61,490 bases of DNA from the NCBI GenBank assembly GCA_029938115.1, contig JAPYOP010000020.1, forward strand, positions 1-61,490. Reading direction: 5' to 3'. This DNA comes from Colwellia sp. Lineage in GTDB: Bacteria > Pseudomonadota > Gammaproteobacteria > Enterobacterales > Alteromonadaceae. The position numbers and the translations under genes are program-made. Shown here one piece after another: positions 29,544-38,732 of this stretch; position 1 is the first letter of the stretch; each line of letters begins with the position of its first letter. Under the pieces are notes generated by a model. That model was not told the origin of the DNA. It worked only from the letters and a program-made list of their open reading frames with translations, and searched no databases.

Positions 29544-30251
29544 ATGACTCCTGAAAGACTAGAACGCATTAATACCATGTTGGATAAGCGCCAACCAGAT
29601 TTGACTGTTTGTATGGAAGGCGTGCATAAAACGCATAACTTAGCTGCTGTAGTTCGTACATGTGACGCCATAGGTGTTAGCGATGTTCATGCTATTTGGA
29701 AAAGCGAAGAAGCAGAAGTACGGGGTGGCAGTGCCGCTGGTAGCCAAAATTGGATTGATGTTCATAGCCACCATAATACCGCAGATGCTATTGCGATATT
29801 AAAAGCCCAAGGCATGCAAATATTAGTGACTAACTTGTCTGATAGCGCGGTTAATTTTTGCGAAATAGATTACACCAAACCCACCGCAATTATTTTAGGA
29901 CAAGAGAAATTTGGTGCTTCTGATGTAGCGCTAGAATTTGCGGATCAAGATATTATTATACCTATGGTTGGCATGGTGCAATCACTTAATGTTTCGGTGG
30001 CATGCTCTGTAGTTTTATACGAAGCTCAACGCCAACGCCAGCTTGCAGGTATGTATAACCAACCTCGGTTAAGTCATGAACGACGTCAACGGACATTATT
30101 TGAAGGTGGTCATCCTATTTTTGCAGAGGCCTGTCAGCGCAAAGGTTTACCTTATCCCATAATTGATGATGACGGACAAATTGTTGCAAATGATGCGTGG
30201 TGGCAAAAAATGCAAATGAATAAAAAAGCTTGGCAACACCTTGATGATTAA
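29544..30251 (+). CDS. trmH: tRNA (guanosine-18-2'-O)-methyltransferase
   Basis: 235 residues from the ATG at 29544, chosen because MTPERLERINTMLDKRQPDL aligns with the known TrmH start; an in-frame GTG at 29505 would add 13 residues, and neither start has a clear ribosome-binding site. The SPOUT knot motifs are present: VHKTHNLAAVVRTCDAIGV, ILGQEKFGAS and GMVQSLNVSVACSVVLYEA. It methylates G18 in the D-loop of many tRNAs using SAM. It is followed 13 bases later by recG, as in E. coli. Confidence 0.94.
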   Translation: MTPERLERINTMLDKRQPDLTVCMEGVHKTHNLAAVVRTCDAIGVSDVHAIWKSEEAEVRGGSAAGSQNWIDVHSHHNTADAIAILKAQGMQILVTNLSDSAVNFCEIDYTKPTAIILGQEKFGASDVALEFADQDIIIPMVGMVQSLNVSVACSVVLYEAQRQRQLAGMYNQPRLSHERRQRTLFEGGHPIFAEACQRKGLPYPIIDDDGQIVANDAWWQKMQMNKKAWQHLDD

Positions 30252-30264
30252 CAATAACTAAGCC

Positions 30265-32352
30265 ATGGAAGCATTAAGAAAATTATCACAAGTTGCTCTG
30301 TCTACCCTTAAAGGTGTAGGCCCTAGCATGTCAACTCGACTTGAAAAAATAGGCTTGTTATCAGTGCAAGATTTACTTTTTCATTTACCTTTGCGTTATG
30401 AAGATAGAACGAGAGTAACCACCATTCGAGATTGCCTACCCGGCACTCATACAAACATCATCGGTGAAATTACTAACAATCAAATAACTCACGGTAAGCG
30501 CCGCATGTTGGTGGTTGATTTAAACGATGGTACGGGCAATGTTCAGTTATGTTTTTTCAGTTTTTCTGCCAGTCAAAAAAACAGCTTAAGTATTGGTCGC
30601 ACAATACGCTGTTACGGTGAGATCAAACGAGGCCCTCGCGGCTTTCAAATAGTCCACCCTGAATACAAATCACTTGATGACGATAGAGCGCTAACACCGG
30701 TTGAAGAAACCTTAACACCAGTTTATCCAACGACGGACGGCTTAAAACAAATATCACTGCGTAATTTAACCGATCAAGCGCTGATCCGTTTACAGCGCGG
30801 GCAAGTTGAAGAGCTGTTACCAACCAGCTTATTTGATGAGCAATATTCACTGGCACAAGCCTTAGCAATAATTCATCGGCCACCAGCAGAGGCATCAACT
30901 TGCCAGCTTGAAAACGGTAAACACCCTGCACAAGTACGATTAATTAAAGAAGAGCTACTCGCTCATAACCTAAGTATGTTAAAGCTTAGGCAAAGCAGCG
31001 ATGTTCACCAAGCAGTTTCTTTACTTGGCGAGCAAGCGGTTGCAGATTCATTCCTAAAAGCACTGCCTTTTTCGCCCACTAACGCCCAAACGCGTGTGGT
31101 TGCAGAGATCAAAAAGGATTTAGTAAAAAATCAACCAATGATGCGCCTTGTGCAAGGTGATGTAGGCTCAGGTAAAACCTTAGTCGCCGCTTTAGCTGCC
31201 TTAAGTGCAATTAGTCAAGGCTATCAAGTTGCCTTAATGGCACCAACAGAAATTTTAGCTGAGCAGCATGCAATAAATTTTGCTAACTGGTTTAACCCTC
31301 TCGACATTGCGGTTGGTTGGCTAGCAGGAAAAACTAAAGCAAAGGCTAGACGATTAGCATTAGAGCAGATAGCGAGTGGTGAAATGCAAATGGTTATTGG
31401 CACCCATGCACTGTTTCAAGCTGATGTTGTTTTCGATAAATTGGTGCTAATAATCATTGATGAACAGCACAAATTTGGTGTTCATCAACGGCTTTCTCTT
31501 AGAGAAAAAGGGGTGTTTGATAATAACTATCCCCATCAATTAATTATGACAGCAACGCCTATTCCGCGTACTTTAGCGATGACCGCTTATGCCGATTTAG
31601 ACACCTCTGTTATTGATGAGTTGCCACCAGGACGAACCCCTATCAATACAGTTGCCCTGCCTGATTCACGTCGTGACAATGTGATTGAGCGCATTAGAGA
31701 AGGCTGTGCTAATGACAATCGCCAAGCTTATTGGGTCTGTACACTTATTGAAGAATCAGAAGTATTACAATGCCAAGCTGCTGAAGACACCGCCCTGCAC
31801 TTGCAAGCTAAATTACCAAAACTAAAAATAGGCTTGGTACATGGGAGAATGAAGTCTGTTGAAAAACAAGAAGTTATGGATAGCTTTAAAGCAGGTGACA
31901 TTCACTTACTTATCGCCACAACAGTCATTGAAGTAGGTGTCGATGTGCCTAATGCGAGCTTAATGGTGATAGAAAATCCTGAACGACTAGGCTTAGCTCA
32001 ATTGCACCAATTGCGTGGTCGTGTTGGTCGTGGCTCTGTTGCTTCGCATTGTGTATTACTTTATAAAGCGCCGTTATCCAAAACTGCCACCAAGCGTTTA
32101 GCTGTGCTGCGTGAAAGTAACGACGGCTTTGTTATTGCCGAAAAAGATTTAGAAATTCGTGGTCCCGGTGAATTACTCGGTACTCGCCAGACGGGCTTAG
32201 CCGAATTAAAGATTGCTGATTTAATTCGTGATGGTTATTTAATCCCTGAGATTAAGCAAAAAGCTTACTTATTGTCTCGTCAAAATCCAGAATGCGCCCA
32301 AGCACTTATTCAACGTTGGTTAGGTAATAAAGAACGCTACTCTAACGCATAA
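30265..32352 (+). CDS. recG: ATP-dependent DNA helicase RecG
   Basis: 695 residues. The N-terminal wedge domain (about 1-230, with LLFHLPLRYEDRT and the OB-fold) precedes the helicase core: Walker A GDVGSGKT starting at 298, DEQH starting at 399 in IIDEQHKFGVHQR, TATPIPRTLAMT, IEVGVDVPNASLMVIENPERLGL and QLRGRVGRG. It remodels stalled replication forks and Holliday junctions. It probably shares a transcript with trmH and converges on polA. Confidence 0.98.
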   Translation: MEALRKLSQVALSTLKGVGPSMSTRLEKIGLLSVQDLLFHLPLRYEDRTRVTTIRDCLPGTHTNIIGEITNNQITHGKRRMLVVDLNDGTGNVQLCFFSFSASQKNSLSIGRTIRCYGEIKRGPRGFQIVHPEYKSLDDDRALTPVEETLTPVYPTTDGLKQISLRNLTDQALIRLQRGQVEELLPTSLFDEQYSLAQALAIIHRPPAEASTCQLENGKHPAQVRLIKEELLAHNLSMLKLRQSSDVHQAVSLLGEQAVADSFLKALPFSPTNAQTRVVAEIKKDLVKNQPMMRLVQGDVGSGKTLVAALAALSAISQGYQVALMAPTEILAEQHAINFANWFNPLDIAVGWLAGKTKAKARRLALEQIASGEMQMVIGTHALFQADVVFDKLVLIIIDEQHKFGVHQRLSLREKGVFDNNYPHQLIMTATPIPRTLAMTAYADLDTSVIDELPPGRTPINTVALPDSRRDNVIERIREGCANDNRQAYWVCTLIEESEVLQCQAAEDTALHLQAKLPKLKIGLVHGRMKSVEKQEVMDSFKAGDIHLLIATTVIEVGVDVPNASLMVIENPERLGLAQLHQLRGRVGRGSVASHCVLLYKAPLSKTATKRLAVLRESNDGFVIAEKDLEIRGPGELLGTRQTGLAELKIADLIRDGYLIPEIKQKAYLLSRQNPECAQALIQRWLGNKERYSNA

Positions 32353-32463
32353 CACCTTTAAACATACACGCTCTTTGTCATCCATTGCACCGCGATACAC
32401 GACCAGCATGGATGGTGGAAGTGCCGTTTTGCAGGAGTAAAAAACTGTTTAAGAGTCCTGAAC

Positions 32464-32503
32464 ATAAAAAAACTCCCAAACTGGCGACAGAATGAGAGTT
32501 AAA
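32464..32503 (-). terminator. Rho-independent terminator downstream of polA
   Basis: Read on the minus strand, AACTCTC pairs with GGGAGTT across a 16-base loop and is followed by TTTTTATG. It ends either the polA transcript or a small RNA encoded in the gap. Confidence 0.6.
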
Positions 32504-32585
32504 AACATGAAACACACAACACAAAGAAGGGTTCTCTTATGTATATTTAATAAGAACTAGTCAGGGTACAAAATATTTCAATTTA
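32464..32585 (-). ncRNA. Candidate small RNA downstream of polA
   Basis: On the minus strand the gap after polA shows a hairpin (GTTCTTAT at 32557-32550 pairing with ATAAGAGAAC at 32540-32531, with a two-base bulge), then a T/GT-rich unpaired stretch, then a terminator hairpin with a T-run. This layout and position resemble Spot 42 (spf), which lies directly after polA in enteric bacteria and vibrios. No Spot 42 sequence blocks could be recognised, so homology is unproven. It could equally be the structured 3' end of polA mRNA. Confidence 0.3.
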
Positions 32586-32630
32586 TTTTTCTATGCTTAT
32601 CGAAATTTATCGCTCGTGACTCAAAACTAA

Positions 32631-35423
32631 TTAATGTGCTTCATCCCAATTATCACCTACGCCAGCTTCTGCAATTAGCGGCACACTTAATTCAACTGCA
32701 TTATTCATCAATTCAACCAATTTAGCCGTAGTTTCTTCGACAATATCTTTATGTATTTCAAAGATTAATTCATCGTGTACTTGCATGGTCATTTTGATGC
32801 GTTCATCGTTTGACTCATTGAGCCATGCAGCCACAGCAAGCATCGCTTTTTTAATGATATCAGCTGCTGTTCCTTGCATAGGCGCATTAATCGCAGCGCG
32901 CTCAGCGGCTTTTTTACGCATACCATTCTTAGCATTGATATCAGGTAAATATAAACGACGACCATAGAGTGTTTCTACATACCCTTGCTCACTCGCTTTT
33001 TGGCGAGTATCTTCCATGTAAGTTAAAACGCCCGGATAACGCTGAAAGTATTTATCTTGATATTCTTGTGCTTGATGGCGACCAATATTCAATTGCTTAG
33101 CTAAACCAAACGCTGACATACCGTAAATCAAACCAAAATTGATGGCTTTAGCGCTACGGCGCTGATCTGTCGTTACTTCATCCAACTCAACAGCAAAAAT
33201 TTCAGCCGCTGTCGCGCGATGAATATCTTTACCTTCACTAAACGCTGTAACTAAACCTTTATCACGAGATAAATGCGCCATGATCCGCAATTCAATTTGA
33301 GAATAATCGATAGCGACAATCTTGTAATCTTTCGGCGCTATAAACGCTTGGCGGATCTTACGACCTTGCTCACTACGAATAGGAATATTTTGTAAATTTG
33401 GATCGGTTGATGATAAACGCCCTGTCGCCGTAACGGCTTGATGATACGAGGTATGTACCCGACCCGTTTTATTGCTGACCATCAACGGCAATTTATCTGT
33501 ATAAGTCGATTTTAGTTTGCTTAAACCACGGTTTTCTAAAATCACTTTTGGTAAGGGGTAGTCAAGCGCTAACTCTTGCAGCACTTCTTCTGCAGTAGAC
33601 GGTGCTCCTTTAGGTGTTTTTTTGATGACCGGAATTTTTAACTCTTCAAACAATATTTGTTGTAGCTGCTTAGGAGAGCTTAAATTAAAACTCTTGCCTG
33701 CTAAGTTATGTGCTTCAATTTCTAATTCATCTAAGCGCTGACCAATACTTTGGCTTTGCTGATCAAGTATATCGCAGTCAATCAATACACCTGTTTGCTC
33801 CATTTTAGCTAGTACTGGCATTAACGGTATTTCAATATCGCTATAAACACCAAGTTGCTCGGGCAATTGTTCAAGCGCAGGAAAAATGGCTTGGTGTAAA
33901 CGCAAAGTAATGTCGGCATCTTCTGCGGCATAATGACCGGCTTTTTCTATTTCTATTTGATTAAAGGTTAATTGCTTAACCCCTTTGCCGGCAATATCTT
34001 CAAAATGTACCGTTTTATAATCTAAGTACTTAAGTGCCAAGGCATCCATATTATGACGAGTGGCAACACTGTTATAACAATACGATTCAATCATGGTATC
34101 AAAAGCGACACCTTGTAATTTAATATCGTAATGACTTAATACATTGGAATCGTATTTTAAGTTTTGACCTATTTTTTTAATTGTTGAGCTTTCTAATAAA
34201 GGCTTTAACTGTGCCAACACCCAATCTATGTCTAACTGCTCAGGTGCGCCCATATAGTCATGAGTTAAGGGCACATAAGCAGCCTTACCGACTTCAACGG
34301 CAAAAGATAAACCAACCAATTCGGCTTTCATGTAATTAACACTGGTGGTTTCAGTATCAAAAGCAAAAGCATCACTGCTTTTTAATTTTTCTAACCAAGA
34401 GTTGAAGCTAGTTTGATCCAAAATAATGTCATATTCACTGCTCGCTACTTCAACGATGGCAACATCAACACTGTTGGTTTTAGCTGTACTAGCTGATTTT
34501 GAGGATTTACCACTGCCAACGTTCTCTGTACTGCCTTTACCCGCGTCTTTACCTAAATCGGCTAGTAAACGTTTAAGTTCAAACGCTTGATAAAGCGTCG
34601 TTAATGCTTCAATATCTGGCTCTGTTGGCTGTAATTGCTCTGCGCTTTGTTCTAATTCGACATCACACTTTATTGTTGCTAATAAATATGAAAGTGGCAA
34701 TTGCTCAAGCGCATCACGTAAATATTCACCTATTTTGCCTTTTACTTTGTCAGCATTTGCAACAACTTCATCTAAGGTGCCATGTTCGGCAAGCCATTTT
34801 ACCGCAGTTTTAGGGCCACATTTCACGACACCGGGAATGTTATCAACTTTATCTCCCATTAACGCAAGGTAGTCGATTATTTGATCGGGACGAACACCAA
34901 ACTTTTCTATCACGCCGGCTTCATCTAGTTCTACATCGGTCATAGTATTAATCAAACGCACATGAGGCGTTACTAATTGCGCCATGTCTTTGTCACCAGT
35001 AGAGATGACCGTTTCGATACCCTGCTCATGGGCCTGTTTAGCTAAAGTACCAATGACATCATCGGCTTCAACACCCGGAATCACTAATAATGGTAAACCC
35101 ATCGCCGCAATAATTTTATGCAATGGTGTAATTTGCGTACGCAAATCATCGGGCATAGGCGGACGGTTTGCTTTATATTCAGGGTATAAGTCATTACGGA
35201 AAGTTTTACCCTTTGCATCAAATATCACCACGACATTGCCGTTAGGAAAGTCCTTTTTCAAGCTGCGAATCATATTTAAAACGCCAGTAATAGCGCCCGT
35301 AGGTTGACCATCCGCTGTAGATAAAGCTTGTAAATAAGGGACATGATATGCACGAAATAAGTACGAAGAACCGTCTACTAAAATAAGGGGGGATAATGGT
35401 GAGTTTTCTGCCAAAGTTGTCAT
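32631..35423 (-). CDS. polA: DNA polymerase I
   Basis: 930 residues from the ATG at 35423; a start 36 bases upstream is in frame but adds non-conserved residues. The 5'-3' exonuclease domain begins LILVDGSSYLFRAYH. The 3'-5' exonuclease domain keeps its acidic residues (FAFDTETTSVNYM), so proofreading is likely retained. The polymerase domain has motif A VAIDYSQIELRIMAHLS, motif B RRSAKAINFGLIYG and motif C MQVHDELIFE. A low-complexity linker rich in Ser, Lys and Gly lies between the first two domains. It fills gaps and removes RNA primers. It converges on recG. Confidence 0.98.
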   Translation of the reverse strand: MTTLAENSPLSPLILVDGSSYLFRAYHVPYLQALSTADGQPTGAITGVLNMIRSLKKDFPNGNVVVIFDAKGKTFRNDLYPEYKANRPPMPDDLRTQITPLHKIIAAMGLPLLVIPGVEADDVIGTLAKQAHEQGIETVISTGDKDMAQLVTPHVRLINTMTDVELDEAGVIEKFGVRPDQIIDYLALMGDKVDNIPGVVKCGPKTAVKWLAEHGTLDEVVANADKVKGKIGEYLRDALEQLPLSYLLATIKCDVELEQSAEQLQPTEPDIEALTTLYQAFELKRLLADLGKDAGKGSTENVGSGKSSKSASTAKTNSVDVAIVEVASSEYDIILDQTSFNSWLEKLKSSDAFAFDTETTSVNYMKAELVGLSFAVEVGKAAYVPLTHDYMGAPEQLDIDWVLAQLKPLLESSTIKKIGQNLKYDSNVLSHYDIKLQGVAFDTMIESYCYNSVATRHNMDALALKYLDYKTVHFEDIAGKGVKQLTFNQIEIEKAGHYAAEDADITLRLHQAIFPALEQLPEQLGVYSDIEIPLMPVLAKMEQTGVLIDCDILDQQSQSIGQRLDELEIEAHNLAGKSFNLSSPKQLQQILFEELKIPVIKKTPKGAPSTAEEVLQELALDYPLPKVILENRGLSKLKSTYTDKLPLMVSNKTGRVHTSYHQAVTATGRLSSTDPNLQNIPIRSEQGRKIRQAFIAPKDYKIVAIDYSQIELRIMAHLSRDKGLVTAFSEGKDIHRATAAEIFAVELDEVTTDQRRSAKAINFGLIYGMSAFGLAKQLNIGRHQAQEYQDKYFQRYPGVLTYMEDTRQKASEQGYVETLYGRRLYLPDINAKNGMRKKAAERAAINAPMQGTAADIIKKAMLAVAAWLNESNDERIKMTMQVHDELIFEIHKDIVEETTAKLVELMNNAVELSVPLIAEAGVGDNWDEAH

Positions 35424-35512
35424 AAGAATGTTGTCTATACAATAATATGGGCTAAGCATGCCACAAAGCGAGCCTTAGCTCTACTGCAGTGTGATAAATG
35501 TCGCCGAGTGAA

Positions 35513-35521
35513 TGTGGATAA
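35513..35521 (-). promoter_or_regulatory. DnaA box (perfect consensus) upstream of polA
   Basis: TGTGGATAA on the plus strand is the exact complement of the E. coli consensus TTATCCACA. Confidence 0.5.
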
Positions 35522-35524
35522 CTT

Positions 35525-35533
35525 TGTTGATAA
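35525..35533 (-). promoter_or_regulatory. DnaA box-like site (one mismatch)
   Basis: TGTTGATAA, one base from consensus, 12 bases from and in the same orientation as the perfect box at 35513. Confidence 0.35.
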
Positions 35534-35656
35534 GCACAGAAAAACGCCTAAATAGGAAGATTCACTATTCTGGTGTTTAAATTCATATGCATGATTTTAT
35601 TGGGAAAGGTAGGGTAAAAGTCCTTTAGCACACAATATTTTTTATTTTTATTTTTT

Positions 35657-35665
35657 TGTGGATAA
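35657..35665 (-). promoter_or_regulatory. Second perfect DnaA box upstream of polA
   Basis: TGTGGATAA within an AT-rich tract, 144 bases from the first perfect copy and in the same orientation. Confidence 0.5.
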
Positions 35666-35774
35666 ATAAATTTATCTCCGTTACTTTCTAATTGCACAAA
35701 AAAACAACTAAGAAATAACGTGCAAAGAGATTATCAGAATTTCATCGCATTACCAGTACAATTTCAATCTTTTT

Positions 35775-35822
35775 TTAAAGGCTTTTTATCAGTTAAAATA
35801 ACAAAAAAATATAAGCCTTTAA
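35775..35822. repeat. 10-bp inverted repeat in the polA upstream gap
   Basis: TTAAAGGCTT and AAGCCTTTAA pair perfectly around a 28-base AT-rich spacer. There is no T-run on the exit side in either direction, so it does not look like a terminator; it could be an operator. Confidence 0.4.
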
Positions 35823-35958
35823 CAGCGCGACCTCCAAACAGGTCAACCAGTTAAAAGCGTACAATTAAATTAAATTTTTTTTTAGTCTGCTGTTAATAAA
35901 ATCGTTAAACTAGATTAAGCTAAATGGTGTACAAAATATCTAATCAACGGAGAGTTAG

Positions 35959-38121
35959 ATGCCAACCTTTAATTTTTATACAAAACTAAGCCCTTTTAAA
36001 CGAGTCATCATTGCACTGCTATTAGGAATATCTACTGGTGTTTTTGTTGGTGAACCCGCGGGTGAATTAGAAATTTTAGGTAATGTTTATATTCGTTTGT
36101 TACAAATGACAGTGCTACCTTATGTGCTTGTTTCTATTATTGGAGGCCTTGGGCGACTTGATCAAAGCATGGCAAGTAGCATTGGCATACGAGCTATAAA
36201 AGTAACAGTGATTCTTTGGTTAGCCGTTATGTTAACACTACTGTTTCTACCTCTCGCTTACCCGAACTGGCAAACAGGTGGTTTTTTCAGTACAGAATTA
36301 ACTGCAGAGCCTACGGCTTTTAATTTTATTAAGCTGTATGTTCCAAGCAATATTTTCGCCTCTTTATCCCAAACAATAGTTCCCGCTGTTGTTTTGTTCT
36401 CCTTATTAATGGGCGTTGCATTAATTCAGGTAAAAAATAAAAGCACCTTATTAACCCTAACAACAAATATTAGCGATAGTTTAATGAAAGTCGCCTCTTA
36501 TGTTGCCAAGTTAGCCCCTTTAGGTATTTTTGCTATTTCAGCTGCAGCCGCTGGTACTTTAGAAGTTGAAGAGCTAGGGCGTTTACAAGTGTTTTTATGG
36601 GTATACCTTATTGCCGCAATTTTATTAGCCTTTGTTTTATTACCGTTAATTATTCATATGGCAACGCCATTTTCTTATCGTGAAGTATTATCTACCGCTG
36701 GCGAAGCGGCAATAACAGCATTAGCAACTGGCACCGTACTTGTAGTACTACCAATGATAATCGAGCGCAGCAAAGCCTTATTAGCCAAACATGGTATGGA
36801 GTGCGAAGAAACTGACTCAACTGTTGATATTATGGTACCAACAGCTTATAGCTTTCCAAGTACTGGGGCTTTGCTTGGTCTAGGCTTTATCTTATTTTCA
36901 GCATGGTATGTTGGCTCTCCTTTGGGCATAGACCAATATGCCTCCTTTGTTGTCATGGGAGCACTAACCGCCTTTGGAAAAATGGCTGTTGCCATTCCTT
37001 TTTTACTCGACTACTTTGAATTACCCGCCGATCAATTTCAGCTGTATTTACTAGGTAGCATAGTTACAGCAAGATTTGCCACCGCATTAGCGGCACTTCA
37101 TGGCTTTGTTGTTACTTTGCTAGTCGCCTCGGCTGTATTGAAAAAACTAAAATGGCACTATTTAATGCAAGCCATCGGCATTCACTTAGCCATTACGTTT
37201 GTAGTTATGTTAGCGGCTGGCTTTACCTTAAAAACCTTAATACCTTATCAATATGAAGGAGTGAAAACTTTCGAATCAATGACACCCATGCACGCACAAA
37301 CTAACATTGATATTTATGAACAATTAACCCCTTTAAGTGCGACAAAGCAGCAGCAGTCAAGATTAGACATTATTATGGCTAGAAAAAACATCCGAGTTGG
37401 CTACTATAAAACAAGCTTACCTTTCGTATTTCGAAATAATAATACGCATTTAGTGGGCTACGATATGGAGCTAGTACATGAACTGGCTAAAGATTTAAAT
37501 ATTAGCATTGCCTTAATACCTCTAGAAAATAAGCAAGAGGAAGCTGAACTATTAACCAATGGCAGTATTGATATGATTATTGGCGGCCACGCAATAACGC
37601 CTAAACGCGCTCTGAAAGTTACTTTCTCAAATACTTATACATACCATAGTGCGGGTTTATTACTGCGTGATTCTAAGCGTGATGACTTTGCAAATTTGTA
37701 TGACATTCAATCTATTAAAGACTTTACTCTTGGTGTTGGGAAGAGCCAGTATTATCAAAGAATTGCTAAAGACTACTTCCCAAATGCAAAACTTACTGAG
37801 ATCTCTGACGTTAGGTTATTTCTAAAAGGTAAACATCCACATGTTGATGCCATGCTTTCTTCTACTGAAGTGGCTTCAGCATGGTCTATGCTCTACCCTG
37901 AATTCTCAGCTATTGTTCCGAAAGGATTAAAACTCAAAGCGCCAGTTGGCTTAATTCTACCTAAAAAGCAAAGCGACTATGTTAGTTTCATTAATACTTG
38001 GCTGCAATTAAAGCGCGATAACGATTTCCAACAAAAAGTATATGATTATTGGATATTAGGGCAAAACCCTAAAGCAACAAAACCACGCTGGTCAGTAATG
38101 AATGATGTATTAGGTTGGTAG
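35959..38121 (+). CDS. Dicarboxylate/amino-acid:cation symporter fused to a periplasmic solute-binding domain
   Basis: 720 residues. Residues 1 to about 405 are a sodium/dicarboxylate symporter (SDF, elevator-type) domain: LLQMTVLPYVLVSIIGGL, LYVPSNIFASL and PAVVLFSLLMGVAL. The classical substrate motifs of glutamate transporters (SSSAATLP-type loop, NMDGT) are not conserved, so specificity differs. An extra membrane helix (about 410-435) should put the C-terminus in the periplasm, where residues about 465-710 form a family 3 amino-acid-binding domain (IRVGYYKTSLPFVF, LVGYDMELVHELAKDLNI, IDMIIGGHAITPKRA). The binding domain may deliver substrate to the carrier or gate it. GGAGAG precedes the ATG. 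Confidence 0.85.
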   Translation: MPTFNFYTKLSPFKRVIIALLLGISTGVFVGEPAGELEILGNVYIRLLQMTVLPYVLVSIIGGLGRLDQSMASSIGIRAIKVTVILWLAVMLTLLFLPLAYPNWQTGGFFSTELTAEPTAFNFIKLYVPSNIFASLSQTIVPAVVLFSLLMGVALIQVKNKSTLLTLTTNISDSLMKVASYVAKLAPLGIFAISAAAAGTLEVEELGRLQVFLWVYLIAAILLAFVLLPLIIHMATPFSYREVLSTAGEAAITALATGTVLVVLPMIIERSKALLAKHGMECEETDSTVDIMVPTAYSFPSTGALLGLGFILFSAWYVGSPLGIDQYASFVVMGALTAFGKMAVAIPFLLDYFELPADQFQLYLLGSIVTARFATALAALHGFVVTLLVASAVLKKLKWHYLMQAIGIHLAITFVVMLAAGFTLKTLIPYQYEGVKTFESMTPMHAQTNIDIYEQLTPLSATKQQQSRLDIIMARKNIRVGYYKTSLPFVFRNNNTHLVGYDMELVHELAKDLNISIALIPLENKQEEAELLTNGSIDMIIGGHAITPKRALKVTFSNTYTYHSAGLLLRDSKRDDFANLYDIQSIKDFTLGVGKSQYYQRIAKDYFPNAKLTEISDVRLFLKGKHPHVDAMLSSTEVASAWSMLYPEFSAIVPKGLKLKAPVGLILPKKQSDYVSFINTWLQLKRDNDFQQKVYDYWILGQNPKATKPRWSVMNDVLGW

Positions 38122-38231
38122 TGTATAAGTTAGTTATTAATCATTTAGCTGATAACTTAAAATTCTTTAAATTAAATTTAGTGACTGTGTTACCGTTAGC
38201 TAATTGTGCACAAAACCATTAAGGTTTACTT

Positions 38232-38684
38232 ATGAATAAATCCATTAAACACTCTTTACTTGCGCTTGCATTAAGCTCTTTTACGTTAAGTACGGCTTTT
38301 GCCCATGATCACAAATCACACCAAGAGGTAAAGCTAACTAAAGCACCGGCTAATGCTAGCGTTTATATTATCTCTCCTCAAGACGGCGCAACAGTTACAG
38401 AAACTTTCACCATAGAATTTGGTCTGCAAGGTATGGGGGTTTCTCCTGCAGGATTTGATAAGAAAAATACCGGTCATCACCATTTATTAGTTGATGGCAA
38501 AAAACTGCCTGCATTCAATAAACCGATGGGCAGTGAAGTAAAACATTTTGGCGGCGGACAAACTCAAACACAAGTCAAACTAGCTAAGGGTAAGCATACT
38601 TTGCAGCTAATTTTAGGCGACCATAGACATGTACAGCACAGCCCTGCTGTTGTTTCAAAAAAAATCACTATAACGGTTAAATAA
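38232..38684 (+). CDS. DUF4399 periplasmic protein
   Basis: 150 residues with a signal peptide (cut near AFA, about 24) and a TAAGG ribosome-binding site. The conserved core reads VYIISPQDGATVTETFTIEFGL, then GMGVSPAG, TGHHHLLVD and LILGDHRHVQH, the DUF4399 family. The histidines in HDHKSHQ, GHHHL and DHRHVQH could bind a metal such as copper, an inference only. It converges on the LytTR gene. Confidence 0.88.
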   Translation: MNKSIKHSLLALALSSFTLSTAFAHDHKSHQEVKLTKAPANASVYIISPQDGATVTETFTIEFGLQGMGVSPAGFDKKNTGHHHLLVDGKKLPAFNKPMGSEVKHFGGGQTQTQVKLAKGKHTLQLILGDHRHVQHSPAVVSKKITITVK

Positions 38685-38732
38685 TAACCTCAGATTAGGA
38701 TAATAAAATAACACCCTTACTTTATTAAAAAA

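Larger units (their letters stand above)
35424..35958. other. 535-base AT-rich gap between divergent polA and transporter genes
   Basis: No gene was found. It holds two perfect DnaA boxes, a one-mismatch box, a 10-bp perfect inverted repeat (35775-35784 with 35813-35822) and several A or T runs, plus a GGAGAG ribosome-binding site for the transporter gene at 35959. Confidence 0.6.

Noticed and set aside
32464..32585. Direct identification as Spot 42 RNA
   Set aside because: Position and layout fit but no conserved Spot 42 sequence block was recognised, so only a candidate RNA is reported.
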